From: Singulisphaera sp045290345
GTDB taxonomy: Bacteria > Planctomycetota > Planctomycetia > Isosphaerales > Isosphaeraceae
NCBI RefSeq assembly: GCF_045290345.1
Contig: NZ_CP155447.1
Span: 7,068,001-7,132,000, forward strand
Direction of reading: 5' to 3'
DNA: 64,000 nt
The position numbers and the translations under genes were made by a program. The notes beneath the pieces were generated by a model. That model had not been told where the DNA came from, did no database searches, and worked only from the letters and a program-made list of their open reading frames with translations. The first letter of the stretch is position 1, and each line of letters begins with the position of its first letter. Of this stretch, positions 36,563-45,088 are shown one piece after another.

Positions 36563-37075
36563 GTGCCTGACAAGGAATCAAGACGAAAAAGGCTCTTAAA
36601 GATCCTCTTCCTCCACGGCTGGCACTCGGTTCCGGGCGGCTTGAAACCGTCCTACCTCGCCCAGCACTGCCACGAGGTCATCAACCCGGCCCTTGATGAC
36701 GACGACTTCGCCGAGGCCGTTCGGACCGCCCAGGCCGAGTATGACCGGTGCCAACCCGACGTGATCGTCGGCTCGTCCCGTGGTGGTGCGGTGGCTTTGA
36801 ACCTGAATTCAGGCGCGACCCCACGGGTTCTGCTCTGCCCGGCCTGGAAGAAGTGGGGGACTGTCAAGACGATCGAACGCGGCACGGTCATCCTCCACTC
36901 CGAGGCCGACGACGTGATCCCGATCGCCGACAGCCGAGAGCTCGTGCAGCTCAGTGGCTTGCCCGAGTCGGCCCTGGTCGTCGTGGGCAGCGATCACCGA
37001 CTGGCTGACCCCGAGCCGTTGAAGGCGATGCTGGACGCCTGCGAATGTGCGGCATCGAGCTTGAGGTCACCATGA
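36563..37075 (+). CDS. YqiA/UPF0227-like alpha/beta hydrolase
   Basis: 170 aa from the GTG at 36563; a TTG at 36530 is an alternative. A compact hydrolase: KILFLHGWHSVPGG with the oxyanion turn, PDVIVGSSRGGAVALNL with nucleophile Ser in GSSRGG, HSEADDVIPIADSREL with the acid, and VGSDHRLADPEPL with the catalytic His. Size and motif order fit small cytoplasmic esterases of the YqiA type. Its last bases overlap the next start (ATGA at 37072), showing translational coupling. Confidence 0.8.
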   Translation: MPDKESRRKRLLKILFLHGWHSVPGGLKPSYLAQHCHEVINPALDDDDFAEAVRTAQAEYDRCQPDVIVGSSRGGAVALNLNSGATPRVLLCPAWKKWGTVKTIERGTVILHSEADDVIPIADSRELVQLSGLPESALVVVGSDHRLADPEPLKAMLDACECAASSLRSP

Positions 37076-37479
37076 ATCCGGGGGAAGTTCGCAAGCCCCA
37101 TGACTGTCTGAGATTCATCCCCAGTCGGGTCGAGGGGTTGCCCGAAGTTGCCGAGGTCATCGTCTACCCTGATCGACTGGAACTGCTCTCCGCGGAAACG
37201 TCTTTGGTTTTCCGCTTCGCCGAAATCGCTCAGTGGCCTCGCCCCGCCTGGCTGAGAAAGCGGCTCTTTCGCTTCGGGTGGCGCCCCAGGTGGCTGCCGG
37301 TCGGCGATCGGGATTGGTTCCACCCGCCCCGTGACCGGTTCTTCACCTTCTACACCGAGCCACCGATCACCGTTTTCCTGACCGACGAGGATCGAGAAAT
37401 GGGCTACGGCGAGACCCTCTTCAGGCAAGTGCAAGACGTGATCGAGTCAGGCGGGTTTGCCACTTACGATCTGGGATAG
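37072..37479 (+). CDS. Hypothetical protein coupled to the hydrolase
   Basis: 135 aa from the Met at 37072, overlapping the previous stop by ATGA and preceded by GAGG. Rich in Trp, Arg and Phe (WLRKRLFRFGWRPRWLPVGD, FFTFYTEPPITVFLTDEDRE); predicted soluble alpha/beta. No domain recognised. Third gene of the operon 36309-37479. Confidence 0.65.
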   Translation: MNPGEVRKPHDCLRFIPSRVEGLPEVAEVIVYPDRLELLSAETSLVFRFAEIAQWPRPAWLRKRLFRFGWRPRWLPVGDRDWFHPPRDRFFTFYTEPPITVFLTDEDREMGYGETLFRQVQDVIESGGFATYDLG

Positions 37480-37580
37480 CCCCCTTCCGAAATCTCGCGA
37501 GCCAGGAGCGTTGGAGCCGCACTCCGTTCCCCCCTCATCCTCCAACGGCCTCGAGGAAGGCGTTATAGCAATCCGAGTTG

Positions 37581-37596
37581 CCCGGCCAGGATTCGA
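37581..37596. other. Possible attachment site: tRNA-Gln 3' fragment
   Basis: CCCGGCCAGGATTCGA is identical to 43041-43056, the 3' end (T-loop to acceptor) of the tRNA-Gln gene, in the same orientation. It is the expected left junction of an element integrated into that tRNA. The rest of the tRNA is absent here. Confidence 0.6.
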
Positions 37597-37697
37597 CCAT
37601 CGAGGCAAACCGTTAACTGGTAGATATTGCCTGGGCTAGCGAGGGCGAGTAGCGTGCATGTGCTGTCCCTCGACCGAGGTCCCCTCAGGTCCCCTCT

Positions 37698-39671
37698 ATG
37701 CCCGCCTTTTATCGAAGACCGCTTTGCGAATTTGTCTCCGACGATCAAGACTTCATCATTGGCCGCCTGACGAGTGAGGCTTCCCGAGCGGGGTTCTTTC
37801 AGCAAATCCATGCTCAAACCGCAGCCTGGCAGGTCGAACTCGAAATCCTCAAGAAGTGTGTCCAGCACTTGCTGGACGAGTTCGAGTCGACGACCTGGCA
37901 GATCCTCCTCGAGTATCCCATCCCGCGACGTGGAAAGCGCATCGACGCAATTCTCATCGCGGGTTCGGTACTGCTCGTTCTTGAATTCAAGTGTGGTGTT
38001 TGTGACTACAACCGCGACGCCATCGCCCAGGTCGAGGACTATTGCCTCGACCTGAGGGATTTTCACCGAGAGAGCTCCCGCAGGCTGATCGTGCCCCTGC
38101 TCGTCTCGACCGAAGCGGCCGATACGGACGAGCCAGCCCAGGAGGATGGAGACTGGGTAAAACCAACCTGGCGAGCAAACGGGCGGGATCTACCATCGAA
38201 AGTCGCAGCATGTTTGAGGCGTTACTGCGACAAGCACCAAACTCAGATCGATCCAGAGAGATGGGACACGAGCGACTATCTACCGACCCCGACCATCATC
38301 GCGGCCGCTCAGGCTCTGTACGGCGGACAGAACGTGAGGGAGATTTCGCGCTGCCATGGCGGCATCGAGAACTTGACGCGTACGACTGATGCCGTAATCA
38401 GAGCTGTCGAAAAGGCCTGCAATGAACAACGGAAACTGATTTGTTTCATCACGGGAGTGCCGGGAGCAGGGAAAACACTTGCCGGCCTCAATATCGTCCA
38501 CAACCGGAAACTTCACGACGGCGACCTCGGGATCTTTCTCTCTGGGAATGGCCCGCTCGTGCGCGTCCTGACCGAAGCTCTCTCTCGAGATGCGGCACAA
38601 CGCACTCACCAAAACCTCCAGCAATCACGTCGGAAGGTGGAAACGTTCATTCAGAACGTCCATCGATTTATCGACGCTTACTTCGGTGACACGACCAAAA
38701 TTCCCGTCGATAAGGTTGTCGTGTTCGATGAGGCGCAGCGTGCATGGGACGCCGTCCAGTCGGCGAGGAAATTCAAACGCGATTTCTCCGAACCCGAGAT
38801 CCTTCTTGAGATCATGAACCGCCACCCCGATTGGTCGGTGATCGTTGCTCTGGTCGGAAACGGACAGGAAATCAACCGTGGCGAGGCAGGACTTGCGGAG
38901 TGGGGGAGAGCAATTTCCACCCGGTATTCCCACTGGGATGTCTTCGTCTCACCGGAACTCAAGGTCGGAATGCATACGACCGGCGCCTGCCTCTTCCCAG
39001 AAACACCCGAAGGGATTTCTATCACCGAAGACAGTTCGCTCCACCTGAACATCAACCTGCGATCCTACAAGGCCGAGGTGCTCTCGGAGTTCGTCGACGC
39101 AATTCTCCGGCTCGACTCCGAACGCGCGCGTTGCCTCGCGATTCGCCTCAACGAATTCCCAATAGCCATTACTCGAGAGCTCTCCGTAGCGAAAGAGTGG
39201 CTGAGAAACCGCCAGCGGGGACACCGTCGCGTGGGACTCGTCGCGAGTAGCGGGGGGCGACGTTTGCGAGCTCATGGTCTCGACGTCACCGCGGATCTTG
39301 AGGTGGAGAATTGGTTCCTCAATGAGCGAACCGACGTCCGCTCCTCGCACTACCTCGAAGTCCCGGCGACGGAGTTTGCCGTCCAGGGGCTCGAACTCGA
39401 TTGGACGGGGCTCTGCTGGGGCGGAGATTTATACCCAGAAGAAAGCAAGTGGACCTGCCGAGCATTCCGTGGAACGAAATGGCAACAGGTGCGCGATCCC
39501 TCGACACATCGCTTTATCGTCAATAAATACCGAGTTTTACTGACTCGGGCACGCGAAGGAATGATCATCTGGGTACCTCCAGGTGACTCCACGGATCCTA
39601 CCCGCCCATCGTGGATCTACGATCGAGTTGCCGAATACCTCTCTCAATGCGGTCTGAAAGCAATCTCCTGA
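37698..39671 (+). CDS. DUF2075 (Schlafen-group-3-like) ATPase/helicase with N-terminal nuclease-like domain
   Basis: 657 aa, cytoplasmic. The N-terminal part holds LLEYPIPRRGKRIDAILIAG and VLLVLEFKCGVCDY (about 77-103), the D...ExK arrangement of PD-(D/E)XK nucleases. The P-loop domain follows: Walker A ITGVPGAGKTLAGLNI (about 250-265), Walker B KVVVFDEAQRAWD (about 338-350), then VALVGNGQEINRGEAG, and near the C-terminus NKYRVLLTRAREGMIIWVP, the motif VI-like end of UvrD/DUF2075 proteins. Such proteins occur in defence islands and act on DNA or RNA; antiphage activity is inferred. It stands alone inside the putative island. Confidence 0.85.
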   Translation: MPAFYRRPLCEFVSDDQDFIIGRLTSEASRAGFFQQIHAQTAAWQVELEILKKCVQHLLDEFESTTWQILLEYPIPRRGKRIDAILIAGSVLLVLEFKCGVCDYNRDAIAQVEDYCLDLRDFHRESSRRLIVPLLVSTEAADTDEPAQEDGDWVKPTWRANGRDLPSKVAACLRRYCDKHQTQIDPERWDTSDYLPTPTIIAAAQALYGGQNVREISRCHGGIENLTRTTDAVIRAVEKACNEQRKLICFITGVPGAGKTLAGLNIVHNRKLHDGDLGIFLSGNGPLVRVLTEALSRDAAQRTHQNLQQSRRKVETFIQNVHRFIDAYFGDTTKIPVDKVVVFDEAQRAWDAVQSARKFKRDFSEPEILLEIMNRHPDWSVIVALVGNGQEINRGEAGLAEWGRAISTRYSHWDVFVSPELKVGMHTTGACLFPETPEGISITEDSSLHLNINLRSYKAEVLSEFVDAILRLDSERARCLAIRLNEFPIAITRELSVAKEWLRNRQRGHRRVGLVASSGGRRLRAHGLDVTADLEVENWFLNERTDVRSSHYLEVPATEFAVQGLELDWTGLCWGGDLYPEESKWTCRAFRGTKWQQVRDPSTHRFIVNKYRVLLTRAREGMIIWVPPGDSTDPTRPSWIYDRVAEYLSQCGLKAIS

Positions 39672-39856
39672 ATTGTGTTCGCCTGGCGATCGCATGCATC
39701 GGTTGTTCCTGTTCACCGACGGAGAACAGGAAATCGAGATCAAAATCGGTTCCACATAGGCAAGACACAAGTCGCCACTCATTGCTTCATCGATGTCCAT
39801 CCGTCACGATCGGAGCTCGGGAGACCTGGGTCGGACGTGTTCCCAGACCAACGCAA

Positions 39857-39891
39857 CGAGGCCGTGAGAGAATCGCTCTCTCACGGCCTCG
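39857..39891 (+). terminator. Perfect hairpin downstream of the DUF2075 gene
   Basis: CGAGGCCGTGAGAGA-ATCGC-TCTCTCACGGCCTCG: a 15-bp perfect stem with a 5-nt loop, about 185 bases after the DUF2075 stop. No T tract follows, so it is a weak candidate terminator or a regulatory hairpin. Confidence 0.45.
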
Positions 39892-39899
39892 ATGATCGT

Positions 39900-39940
39900 G
39901 TTACAGCAATCAAAGCTACACAGCCCGGGTTCGAACCTTG
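39900..39940. other. Second tRNA T-arm-like fragment
   Basis: GTTACAGCAATC followed by CCCGGGTTCGAACC mirrors GTTATAGCAATC followed by CCCGGCCAGGATTCGACC at 37564. Both look like the 3' ends of different tRNAs on the minus strand preceded by a shared 12-base box. It may mark a second integration junction, giving a sub-element that contains only the DUF2075 gene. Confidence 0.4.
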
Positions 39941-40123
39941 CAGCGACCTGTTTCGGCTTTCCCTTGGGTCTACCACCGGGTTGAGGACGCCAAGGACACA
40001 TGCGGGGGCAGGTGCCTGAAAGAGCGAATCGATGCGCACGGTGCCGGTGAAATCATCTACCGGCCCCTTGGTGGAAGATCGCGAGCCGCTTCACTTCATT
40101 TCCATCGGATTCTCCATCGTCGG

Positions 40124-41131
40124 TCAGCGACCGGTCATTTGCTCCAGCTTTTCGGGGTATCGAGCACCTTGCACCGTGATCTTCGAGGCAGCGTCTTCGA
40201 TGTCACGTAGATCGTCGGGCGTAAGTTCGACCGAAACTGCACCGAGGTTTTCGTCCAAGCGATGCAGCTTGGTGGTGCCTGGAATGGGAACAATCCAGGG
40301 CTTCTGGGCCAGCAGCCAGGCGAGTGCGATCTGAGCAGGCGTCGCCCCCTTCCGTTCGGCGATGGTGCCGAGCAGGTCGATCAGGGCCTGATTCGCCTTG
40401 AGGGCTTCCGGCGTGAAGCGAGGGAGCGTGCTGCGGAAGTCCGAGCTGTCGAACGTCGCCTTCTCGTCGATCTTGCCCGTGAGGAAGCCCTTGCCCAGCG
40501 GGCTGTACGGGACGAGGCCGATCCCCAGCTCCTCGAGAGCCGGTATCACTTCCTTCTCGGGGGTCCTCGTCCACAGCGAGTATTCGCTCTGGAGGGCGGT
40601 GATCGGCTGAACGGCGTGTGCCCGGCGTATCGTCTGGACTCCTGCCTCGGAAAGGCCAAAGTGCTTGACCTTGCCTTCCTGAATCAGTTCCTTCACCGCG
40701 CCGGCCACGTCTTCGATCGGCACGTCCGGGTCGACCCGGTGCTGATAGAGCAGGTCGATGACATCAACCTTGAGGCGTTTGAGCGAGCCCTCGACGGCCT
40801 GCTTGATGTGCTCCGGCCGGCTGTTCAAGCCCGGCAGGCCCTTCATTCCGCGGGGATCGAAGTCAGGATTGAGGTCGAACCCGAACTTGGTTGCGATGAC
40901 CACCTTACCGCGGAAGGGCGCGAGGGCTTCGCCCACCAGTTCCTCGTTTGTGAACGGGCCGTACACCTCGGCGGTGTCGAAGAACGTGACGCCACGTTCC
41001 ACGGCCGCCCGGAGCAGAGAGGTCATCTCTTGTTTGTCCTTCGGCGGGCCGTAGGAAAAGCTCATCCCCATGCAGCCGAGCCCGATGGCCGAGACTTCCA
41101 GGTTGCGATTTCCGAGTTTGCGATTCTGCAT
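40124..41131 (-). CDS. Aldo/keto reductase
   Basis: 335 aa, full length for the AKR13-like branch of NADPH-dependent aldo/keto reductases. MQNRKLGNRNLEVSAIGLGC opens the barrel. The catalytic tetrad is visible: Asp and Tyr in FFDTAEVYGPF, Lys in VVIATKFGFD, His in DLLYQHRVDP. The C-terminal cofactor region is WIVPIPGTTKLHRLDENLG. It reduces aldehydes or ketones; the physiological substrate cannot be told. It lies just downstream of the alcohol dehydrogenase gene on the same strand (17 bases), so both are probably one transcript. Confidence 0.93.
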   Translation of the reverse strand: MQNRKLGNRNLEVSAIGLGCMGMSFSYGPPKDKQEMTSLLRAAVERGVTFFDTAEVYGPFTNEELVGEALAPFRGKVVIATKFGFDLNPDFDPRGMKGLPGLNSRPEHIKQAVEGSLKRLKVDVIDLLYQHRVDPDVPIEDVAGAVKELIQEGKVKHFGLSEAGVQTIRRAHAVQPITALQSEYSLWTRTPEKEVIPALEELGIGLVPYSPLGKGFLTGKIDEKATFDSSDFRSTLPRFTPEALKANQALIDLLGTIAERKGATPAQIALAWLLAQKPWIVPIPGTTKLHRLDENLGAVSVELTPDDLRDIEDAASKITVQGARYPEKLEQMTGR

Positions 41132-41148
41132 GTGTTGCCCCTTCGATG

Positions 41149-42207
41149 TTATTCGGAGTTGAGGGACGCCATGTCGATGGTGAAGCGGTACTTCACGTCG
41201 GACGTGAGAAGCCTTTCGTAGGCCTCGTTGACCTTCTGGATGGGGATGACTTCGACGTCGGCGGTGATGTTGTGTTCGCCGCAGAAGTCGAGCATCTCCT
41301 GCGTCTCGGGGATGCCGCCGATGTTCGAGCCGGACAGGCTGCGACGCCCCATGATCAGGCCGAACGCGGAGACCGCGAGCGGCTTCGGCACAGCACCGAC
41401 GAGGGTCAGGTTCCCATCGAGGCGAAGCAGGTTGAGGTACGCGTTGATGTCGTGCTCGGCGGAGACGGCGTCGAGGATGAAATCGAAGCTGCCGGCATGC
41501 TTCTGCATCGCGTTCGTATCGCGTGAGATGACGACCTCGTCGGCTCCGAGACGCAGGGCATCTTCCTTCTTGTGGGGCGACGTGGTGAAGACGACGACGT
41601 GCGATCCAAGTGCATGTGCGAACTTGACGCCCATGTGGCCGAGCCCGCCGAGACCGACCACACCGACCTTCTTGCCCTTGGTGACGCCCCAGTGACGCAT
41701 AGGCGAGTAGGTCGTGATCCCGGCACAGAGAAGCGGAGCGGCCCCGGCGAGGTCGAGATTGGAGGGAACGCTGAGGACAAAATGTTCGTCGACGACGATG
41801 CTATCGGAATAGCCGCCGTAGGTGACGCTGCCGAGGTGTTTGTCCGGGGAGTTGAAGGTGAGCGTCAGGTTCGGGCAGAACTGCTCAAGGCCAGCCTGGC
41901 AGTTGGGGCAGGTGCGATCCGAATCGACCAGGCAGCCGACCGCCGCGAGGTCGCCGGACTTGTACTTCGTGACCGCGGAGCCGACCTTGGTGACCCGCCC
42001 GATGATTTCATGCCCCGGAACAATCGGGTAGACCGTAGGCATGAACTCGCTCCACTCGTTGCGAACCGAATGGAGGTCGGAGTGGCAGATGCCGCAGAAA
42101 AGGATCTCGATCTGCACGTCGTGTTCTGTGAGATCACGCCGCGTGATCGCGGAAGCGGCAAGCGGCGACGTGTCACTCGCAGCAGAGTAGGCTTTCGCGC
42201 TGTACAT
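41149..42207 (-). CDS. Zinc-dependent NAD(P)H alcohol dehydrogenase (YahK/CAD-like)
   Basis: 352 aa from the Met at 42207 (GGAGAA 7 bases upstream). Catalytic zinc ligands are in CGICHSDLHSVRNEW and VPGHEIIGRV, with the third Cys upstream of VDSDRTCPNCQAGLEQFCPN, which carries the structural zinc cysteines. The nucleotide-binding fold is GVVGLGGLGHMGVKFAHALG. The order and length match the cinnamyl-alcohol-dehydrogenase-like aldehyde reductases such as YahK. It probably interconverts aldehydes and alcohols together with the adjacent aldo/keto reductase. Confidence 0.93.
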   Translation of the reverse strand: MYSAKAYSAASDTSPLAASAITRRDLTEHDVQIEILFCGICHSDLHSVRNEWSEFMPTVYPIVPGHEIIGRVTKVGSAVTKYKSGDLAAVGCLVDSDRTCPNCQAGLEQFCPNLTLTFNSPDKHLGSVTYGGYSDSIVVDEHFVLSVPSNLDLAGAAPLLCAGITTYSPMRHWGVTKGKKVGVVGLGGLGHMGVKFAHALGSHVVVFTTSPHKKEDALRLGADEVVISRDTNAMQKHAGSFDFILDAVSAEHDINAYLNLLRLDGNLTLVGAVPKPLAVSAFGLIMGRRSLSGSNIGGIPETQEMLDFCGEHNITADVEVIPIQKVNEAYERLLTSDVKYRFTIDMASLNSE

Positions 42208-42443
42208 GGCTGATTCTCCAAGATTTGGAAATGCACCAGCAGTCAGCGAGAGCAATCTCGATCATATCGCGAGCCGCGTCGCGCTCGCTCGTTTCGTTCC
42301 CGGCGACGATGCCTACCAGACCGGCTTTCCGAGGTTTATTAGAGGCCAAAGGCCCGGAAACAGAAAGGAACGTTTATCCAAAATGTTTGCCTAATCCTAC
42401 TCAGCTCCAGGGGATTCACCCACGCAAAGGCGATGATGGCAAC

Positions 42444-42855
42444 CTAATCCTCTGTTGGCCTGAGCAATGCCAGACCACTAACCAGTCGGCCACTTCGCCC
42501 GCATCGCCCGGGTCGTGAAGCAATATCCACCTCGAGCATGCGAAACCGCTTGGCCTCGCGCATCCTCTCCTCTTTCGCCCCCGCGGTGTAATCCGATTCG
42601 TAATCGTGCGAAAACCGCCGCGACGAACGCGGGCTGATTCTTGAGCCGGCCGTCGGAGCGCAAGAAGCGGCCGAGCTCAGCGCCCTCCGGCACTGTGAGC
42701 CGGCCGCGTTCCAGCAACCGGAGATTCTCGCGGCAGCGCGAAAGGTCCTGCTCAGCCTCGACCTCATCGGTCGTGCCGAGTGCCATCAGATCGCTTGTTT
42801 GGCCGTGATGAAACTTGATCAGGAACTGACGGCCGCGTCGCCCGACCCACGCCAT
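42444..42855 (-). pseudogene. Tyrosine recombinase (integrase) N-terminal fragment, frameshifted
   Basis: MAWVGRRGRQFLIKFHHGQT, GTTDEVEAEQDLSRCRENLR and LLERGRLTVPEGAELGRFLR match the arm- and core-binding N-terminus of phage-type integrases. After FLRSDGRLKNQPA the continuing HDYESDYTAGAKEERMREAK, RFRMLEVDI is found in another frame. The catalytic domain is missing entirely. It starts about 180 bases from the 3' end of tRNA-Gln and reads away from it, the usual place for an integrase of an element inserted in a tRNA. Confidence 0.75.
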
Positions 42856-42956
42856 GGGTCACTTCCCGGGAGAATGATGGGGCGTTGTGCCAGCAACGTG
42901 ATCCCCAGGCGGGAGCAACGTCTGCACCCAATTTGCACCCAGTCCGGGGGCGGAAC

Positions 42957-42997
42957 GCAAAAGGCACCTCGGGAGTTCATCCCCGAAGTGCCTTTGT
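42957..42997 (-). terminator. Terminator after tRNA-Gln
   Basis: On the minus strand CAAAGGCACTTCGGGG-ATGAACT-CCCGAGGTGCCTTTTG: a 14-bp stem with one mismatch, then TTTTG. It lies about 40 bases after the tRNA 3' end. Confidence 0.7.
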
Positions 42998-43037
42998 GAG
43001 AAGCGTTTGCGTTGAATCAAGTCAAACGAAAGAAGAG

Positions 43038-43108
43038 CTACCCGGCCAGGATTCGAACCTGGAAAGACAGGACCAAAACCTGTCGTGATACCGTTTCACC
43101 ACCGGGTA
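43038..43108 (-). tRNA. trnQ: tRNA-Gln (anticodon UUG)
   Basis: On the minus strand all arms fit: acceptor TACCCGG/CCGGGTA with discriminator G, D-arm GTGAAACGGTATCAC, anticodon arm ACAGG-TTTTGGT-CCTGT with anticodon TTG, variable CTTT, T-arm CCAGG-TTCGAAT-CCTGG. No CCA is encoded. Its 3' 16 bases are repeated at 37581-37596. Confidence 0.95.
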
Positions 43109-43166
43109 TTCAGTCGATTCAATCGACGAGGATGTATTCTAACGAGCAAAGGCCGGGGCGAAAAGC

Positions 43167-43874
43167 CTAGCCCACATAAGAAATCCCACCTTGGGTGTTT
43201 TGAACCTTGTAGGCGAGGTGTTCGAGCTGGATCGAGAGGTCAATCGCCACGACGCTGACCGAGGGGGGAACGCTGAGCGGGATGGGCGCGAAGTTCATGA
43301 TTCCCAGGATGCCGCAAGCCACCATCTGGTCGGCCACGCGCTGGGCGACCTCGGCCGGGACGCTCAGTACCGCGAGGGTCACGTTGCGGGCGGCGACGAT
43401 TTTCGCCATCGCCTCGATCGGCTCGACGACCAGGCTGTCATGGGTCCGACCGACTTTTTGGGGGTCGTTGTCGAAGAGCGCGACGATGTGGAACCCGCGG
43501 CTCCGAAAGCCACGATAGCGTAACAAGGCACGGCCGAGGTTGCCGAGACCGACCAAGGCCAAGGGCAGGTCACGGTCAATTCCGAGGATACGGCGGAGGG
43601 CCGGGATCAGCTCTTCGATCCGATAGCCGATCCCTGGATAGCCGAACTGACCGAAGAAGGCCAGGTCCTTGCGGACCTGCGCATTGTGGATCGCCAGCGC
43701 GGCGCCGAGCTGGCTGCTGGAAATCGTCGTTTGCCCTTGCCGCTGAAAGGTTTCGAGCTGGCGGAGATAGAGACTGACCCGGCCTACCACGGCCTTGGGG
43801 GCCAACTTATCTCCCGAAGAGTCGCGTCGTGGGTCCCTCACGAGGTGGGAAGCTCCGTGGGACGGTTCAGGCAT
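43167..43874 (-). CDS. rex: Redox-sensing transcriptional repressor Rex
   Basis: 235 aa, normal Rex length. N-terminal winged helix: VGRVSLYLRQLETFQRQGQT, SSSQLGAALAIHNAQVRKDL, with GQFGYPGIGYRIEEL, the signature preceding the Rossmann domain. The NAD(H) domain begins LALVGLGNLGRALLRYRGFR and continues IVALFDNDPQKVG and FAPIPLSVPPSVSVVAIDLS. Rex senses the NADH/NAD+ ratio and represses fermentation and respiration genes. It lies alone, next to tRNA-Gln; no Rex operator was identified with confidence. Confidence 0.95.
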   Translation of the reverse strand: MPEPSHGASHLVRDPRRDSSGDKLAPKAVVGRVSLYLRQLETFQRQGQTTISSSQLGAALAIHNAQVRKDLAFFGQFGYPGIGYRIEELIPALRRILGIDRDLPLALVGLGNLGRALLRYRGFRSRGFHIVALFDNDPQKVGRTHDSLVVEPIEAMAKIVAARNVTLAVLSVPAEVAQRVADQMVACGILGIMNFAPIPLSVPPSVSVVAIDLSIQLEHLAYKVQNTQGGISYVG

Positions 43875-43934
43875 AATCCATGCCGTTCACCAGTTAAGTT
43901 CGACTCTACCCCCCTTCCGCGGGTGGGGTCAAGG

Positions 43935-45047
43935 TCACTCGAGACGGCGCCAGGATGGAGGGAATACCCCTTGGAGACGAATATCGCCGTCGATCAGGCT
44001 GACCTGCTGCCTCTCGAGTCGGAGGGCGTCGGCCATTCGCGATCGTCCCTCGCCCTGAGCGGGAGTGAACCTCGGTTGGCCCCCTTCCACCCGCGCCGCG
44101 ATGAACACATCCACCGCATCGACCTGGCCGGCGTCGAGGAAGGCCCCCAGGATCCGCCCTCCTCCTTCCACCAGCAGGTTGGTCATGCCCCGGCGGCCAA
44201 GCTCGTCGAGAAGCAGGAGGATCGGAACGGGGCCCGTACCGGGAAACGGGAGGATCTCACAGCCCAGAGCAGCCAGCGCCTCGCGACGTTCAGGCGTGGC
44301 ACGCTCGGTCAGGGCGACCAGCATGGGGATCTCCCGCGCGGTCAGGGCGAGCCGGCTGGTCGTCGGGAGTCGGCCCGCGCCATCGAGCACGACCCGGGCG
44401 GGAACGCGCGGACCGGGAGGGCGGGCCGTCAGTTCCGGGTCGTCGGCCAGGGCGGTCTCGATCCCGACCAGGATTGCGTCCATCTGTCCGCGGACCTCGT
44501 GAACCAACACCCGCGAGCGCGGACCGGAGATCCAACGGCTATCTCCCGAGGCCGTGGCGGTCTTGCCGTCGAGGGTCATCGCCCACTTGGCGGTGACGTA
44601 GGGCCGGCCCGTCGCCAGGCGCTTGAGGTAGGGCGCATTGAGCCGCTCGGCCCCGTCGGATTCGACGCCCACTTCGATCGCCAGGCCTGCCTCGCGGAGC
44701 CGGGCCAATCCTCCACCGGCGACCTTCGGGAACGGGTCGCGCATCGCGGCCACCACGCGAGTCACACCGGCGGCCAGGATCGCCTCGGTACAAGGGGGCG
44801 TCTTGCCGACGTGGCAGCAGGGTTCGAGCGTGACATAGAGCGTGGCCCCTTGCGCAAGGTCACCCGCTCGGCTCAGGGCCTCGACTTCGGCGTGGGGGGC
44901 GCCGAACCGCGTGTGGTGGCCGAACCCAACCAGCCGGCCGTCGCGCACCACGACCGACCCGACCATCGGGTTCGGCTCGACGGCGCCTCGGCCACGCTCG
45001 GCTTCCGCCAAGGCCCGCCGCATCCAGAAGAAGTCATCACTGGCCAC
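43935..45047 (-). CDS. ribD: Riboflavin biosynthesis deaminase/reductase
   Basis: 370 aa from the GTG at 45047, a normal RibD length. The deaminase domain comes first: AVEPNPMVGSVVVRDGRLVG, FGAPHAEVEALSRAG with zinc His and catalytic Glu, TLEPCCHVGKTPPCTEAI with zinc cysteines. The reductase domain starts RPYVTAKWAMTLDGKTATAS and ends NLLVEGGGRILGAFLDAGQV. Together they convert the pyrimidine from GTP cyclohydrolase II to the ribitylamino intermediate of riboflavin synthesis. The frame extends to 45287, but the upstream part overlaps the previous gene and lacks homology. Other rib genes are not in the window. Confidence 0.95.
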   Translation of the reverse strand: MASDDFFWMRRALAEAERGRGAVEPNPMVGSVVVRDGRLVGFGHHTRFGAPHAEVEALSRAGDLAQGATLYVTLEPCCHVGKTPPCTEAILAAGVTRVVAAMRDPFPKVAGGGLARLREAGLAIEVGVESDGAERLNAPYLKRLATGRPYVTAKWAMTLDGKTATASGDSRWISGPRSRVLVHEVRGQMDAILVGIETALADDPELTARPPGPRVPARVVLDGAGRLPTTSRLALTAREIPMLVALTERATPERREALAALGCEILPFPGTGPVPILLLLDELGRRGMTNLLVEGGGRILGAFLDAGQVDAVDVFIAARVEGGQPRFTPAQGEGRSRMADALRLERQQVSLIDGDIRLQGVFPPSWRRLE

Positions 45048-45088
45048 GCCGAAGATCTCGCAAAACAAAAAAGGGCCTCTGTCGGGGC

